From the NCBI GenBank assembly GCA_944388395.1, contig CALXIP010000120.1, positions 1 to 32,430 on the forward strand: a DNA stretch of 32,430 nucleotides, given 5' to 3'. The notes beneath the pieces were generated by a model that saw only the letters and a program-made list of their open reading frames with translations, had not been told where the DNA came from and did not search any database. The DNA comes from an uncultured Ruthenibacterium sp. (GTDB lineage Bacteria; Bacillota; Clostridia; Oscillospirales; Ruminococcaceae). Shown here in pieces: positions 31,548 through 32,430 of the stretch (its first letter is position 1; every line of letters begins with the position of its first letter). The position numbers and the translations under genes were made by a program.

Positions 31548-31585
31548 AACCCTCCCTTTGCCTATAGTGTGGCAAAGAGAGGGTT
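31548..31585 (-). promoter_or_regulatory. Hairpin enclosing the mazF ribosome binding site
   Basis: Arms 31548-31562 and 31571-31585 pair over 14 bp with one mismatch (AACCCTC and CTTTGCC with their complements, 8-nt loop). On the minus strand the 3' arm contains GGGAGGG, the Shine-Dalgarno sequence of mazF. The hairpin is followed by TTTCGTTTT. It could block mazF translation, partly terminate the transcript, or both. Confidence 0.65.
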
Positions 31586-31622
31586 CTTTTAAACATTGCA
31601 TGAAAAACTTTCCGCTGCCGCG

Positions 31623-31916
31623 TCAGGCCTTTTTCTCTCCCAACGCTTTTTCCAGCCAGATGCTGCCGATTTCCAATGCGCTCCACAGGCCGTATTTATC
31701 GCTCTGCCGCGCCATGCGTTCGATGGGGCTTTTGGTGGTATCGGTAGAGAGCAGCGTGACATGAATACGGTCCGCAACACGCACGCCATTTTCCTCCTTG
31801 CTGGTCAGAACTTGCATGAAGATGACATACGGATCGGCCAGATTGCCGTAATAGATATCGTTCTTACACCGGACCAGCGGTTTTCCTTTGTAAGTCAGTT
31901 TCGGGGTAAATGCCAT
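31623..31916 (-). CDS. Conserved small protein of unknown function
   Basis: A 97-residue protein, MAFTPKLTYKGKPLVRCKND and onward, with AAGGAG 9 nt before the ATG. It has no signal peptide, membrane segment or recognisable motif. I recall similar proteins in Clostridia with the pattern KLTYKGKPLVR, but without a known role. It does not look like an AbrB-, RHH- or Phd-type antitoxin. The gene lies 30 nt after ireB and 80 nt before mazF, and the three genes share one promoter and a final terminator. Confidence 0.75.
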   Translation of the reverse strand: MAFTPKLTYKGKPLVRCKNDIYYGNLADPYVIFMQVLTSKEENGVRVADRIHVTLLSTDTTKSPIERMARQSDKYGLWSALEIGSIWLEKALGEKKA

Positions 31917-31946
31917 GAGAAGGTTCTCCTTTTCTGCGGGCGTGAT

Positions 31947-32192
31947 TTACTCGCCCAAATAATTTTTCAGCAGCACCTGCAGCAGATCATCGCGGTCAAT
32001 GCGGCGAATGTTTGCACGCGCGCCCTGATAAGTGGTGATGTAGGTGGGATCTTCCGAGAGAATATATCCCACGAGCTGGTTGATGGGATTGTACCCCTTT
32101 TCTTTCAACGCGCGGTATACATCTGTCAAAATGGCCTTGATCTCTTTATCCTTATCATCGTAAATCGAGAAAATGGCGGTAGGCTCACTCAT
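31947..32192 (-). CDS. ireB: IreB family regulatory phosphoprotein (UPF0297)
   Basis: The 81-residue protein matches the UPF0297/IreB family: TAIFSIYDDKDKEI near the N-terminus, then VYRALKEKGYNPINQLVGYI and LSEDPTYITTYQGARANIRR. In Enterococcus faecalis IreB is a substrate of the kinase IreK and influences cephalosporin resistance; N-terminal threonines are phosphorylated there, and Thr5 here is a candidate. It usually lies beside ruvX, but here a 97-residue gene and mazF follow. AGGAGG lies 10 nt before the ATG. Confidence 0.93.
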   Translation of the reverse strand: MSEPTAIFSIYDDKDKEIKAILTDVYRALKEKGYNPINQLVGYILSEDPTYITTYQGARANIRRIDRDDLLQVLLKNYLGE

Positions 32193-32232
32193 ACTCTCTG
32201 TCCCTCCTTGAATAGAATAAATTCCTGTATAT

Positions 32233-32261
32233 ATTGTATCTTAAAATCCATATTCGTGCAA
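32233..32261 (-). promoter_or_regulatory. Promoter of the ireB unit
   Basis: Minus-strand TTGCAC (32261-32256) lies 17 bp from TACAAT (32238-32233), about 40 bp before the ireB start. A separate TTGACA lies further upstream (about 32313-32318), but its -10 is poor. Confidence 0.7.
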
Positions 32262-32358
32262 GGGGAACCACTGAAAATCCACGCTTTGTTTTCCGTATCT
32301 TCAAACAGTAAGCGATTTGTCAAGGGTTTTTCCCCCTGAAAAGCACACATTTTGAAAG

Positions 32359-32378
32359 AGAGGGGCTTAAGCCCCTCT
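32359..32378 (-). repeat. Perfect 20-bp palindrome, possible terminator
   Basis: AGAGGGGC-TTAA-GCCCCTCT is a perfect palindrome. As RNA it forms an 8-bp stem with a 4-nt loop. On the minus strand it is followed by a CTTTC tract rather than a clean T-run. It may end the transcript of a gene beyond the right edge. Confidence 0.5.
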
Positions 32379-32384
32379 TGGCCA

Positions 32385-32430
32385 CCATAAAGCACTGAAG
32401 CTGGTAGCACCGAAGCCGGTCCTTTGACGG
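32385..32430. other. Unassigned right edge with a 15-bp tandem duplication
   Basis: AGCACTGAAGCTGGT is followed at once by AGCACCGAAGCCGGT, a direct repeat with 13 of 15 bases identical, ending about 10 bp before the window edge. I see no convincing gene here; the frame open from the edge on the minus strand is discussed among the rejected items. Confidence 0.4.

Noticed and set aside
31543..31686. 48-codon upstream extension of mazF
   Set aside because: It passes through the hairpin and into the gene before it; the TTG at 31542 gives the standard MazF length.
32189..32430. Minus-strand frame open from the right edge to the ireB start
   Set aside because: It covers the ireB promoter and a perfect palindrome, uses rare A/T-rich codons and resembles no family. 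I treat it as non-coding, though a gene ending here cannot be excluded because the window is cut.
1..32430. CRISPR arrays, insertion sequences, tRNA or rRNA genes
   Set aside because: I looked for regularly spaced repeats, transposase motifs, cloverleaf-like segments and rRNA signatures and found none. A tRNAscan-SE or Infernal run would be decisive.

Overview
The window reads as chromosome of a Gram-positive anaerobe of the class Clostridia, most likely the Oscillospirales/Ruminococcaceae group. The signs are moderately GC-rich coding sequence with strong AGGAGG ribosome binding sites, the S10-spc ribosomal-protein order with a zinc-type S14 and a zinc-ribbon L24, an IspH fused to ribosomal protein S1, a Bacillota-type RqcH, and an IreB (UPF0297) gene. 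This assignment is inference from gene content; there is no rRNA in the window. Almost everything is on the minus strand, so transcription mostly runs from right to left.

Region 1 (9830 down to 1) is the S10-spc operon: rpsJ-rplC-rplD-rplW-rplB-rpsS-rplV-rpsC-rplP-rpmC-rpsQ-rplN-rplX-rplE-rpsN-rpsH-rplF-rplR-rpsE-rpmD-rplO and the first codons of secY. It has a leader of about 310 nt with a duplicated sequence module. Its promoter is built into the terminator hairpin of the upstream rqcH unit. L30 carries an unusual Ala/Lys-rich N-terminal tail of about 45 residues.

Region 2 (13260 to 9830) is an operon of a DUF1858 protein, trmK, a Nif3-like protein and rqcH, with its own promoter and terminator. 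Region 3 (15524 to 13337) holds a CPBP membrane protease, tadA and a FabG-like reductase. A solitary lipoprotein gene lies at 15641-16000.

Region 4 (23174 to 16132) has a promoter before an MBOAT acyltransferase and runs through an SGNH-type partner, a BaiN/HI0933 flavoprotein, cmk, plsC and ispH-rpsA to a perfect 13-bp terminator. Region 5 (27929 to 23301) is a tightly packed five-gene sugar/glycan unit with its own extended -10 promoter: a nucleotide-sugar epimerase-like protein, a TIM-barrel isomerase, a family 2 glycosyltransferase, an FAD oxidoreductase and a membrane-anchored glycosyltransferase. Regions 5 and 4 together look like a small surface-glycan or glycolipid system ending in O-acylation. 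This is the best candidate for an uncharacterised pathway here.

Region 6 (28035 to 28847) encodes a stand-alone protein resembling the body of CCA-adding enzyme without its nucleotidyltransferase head. It is divergent from murC (28967-30343, plus strand), which is followed by a SAM methyltransferase. Region 7 (32192 to 31186) is ireB, a small conserved protein and a MazF-type RNase whose ribosome binding site lies inside a hairpin. Start codons other than ATG are common: TTG is favoured by the Shine-Dalgarno position for rpsN, trmK, baiN, the TIM-barrel gene, the epimerase gene and mazF. No tRNA, rRNA, CRISPR array, insertion sequence, integrase or phage gene was seen.
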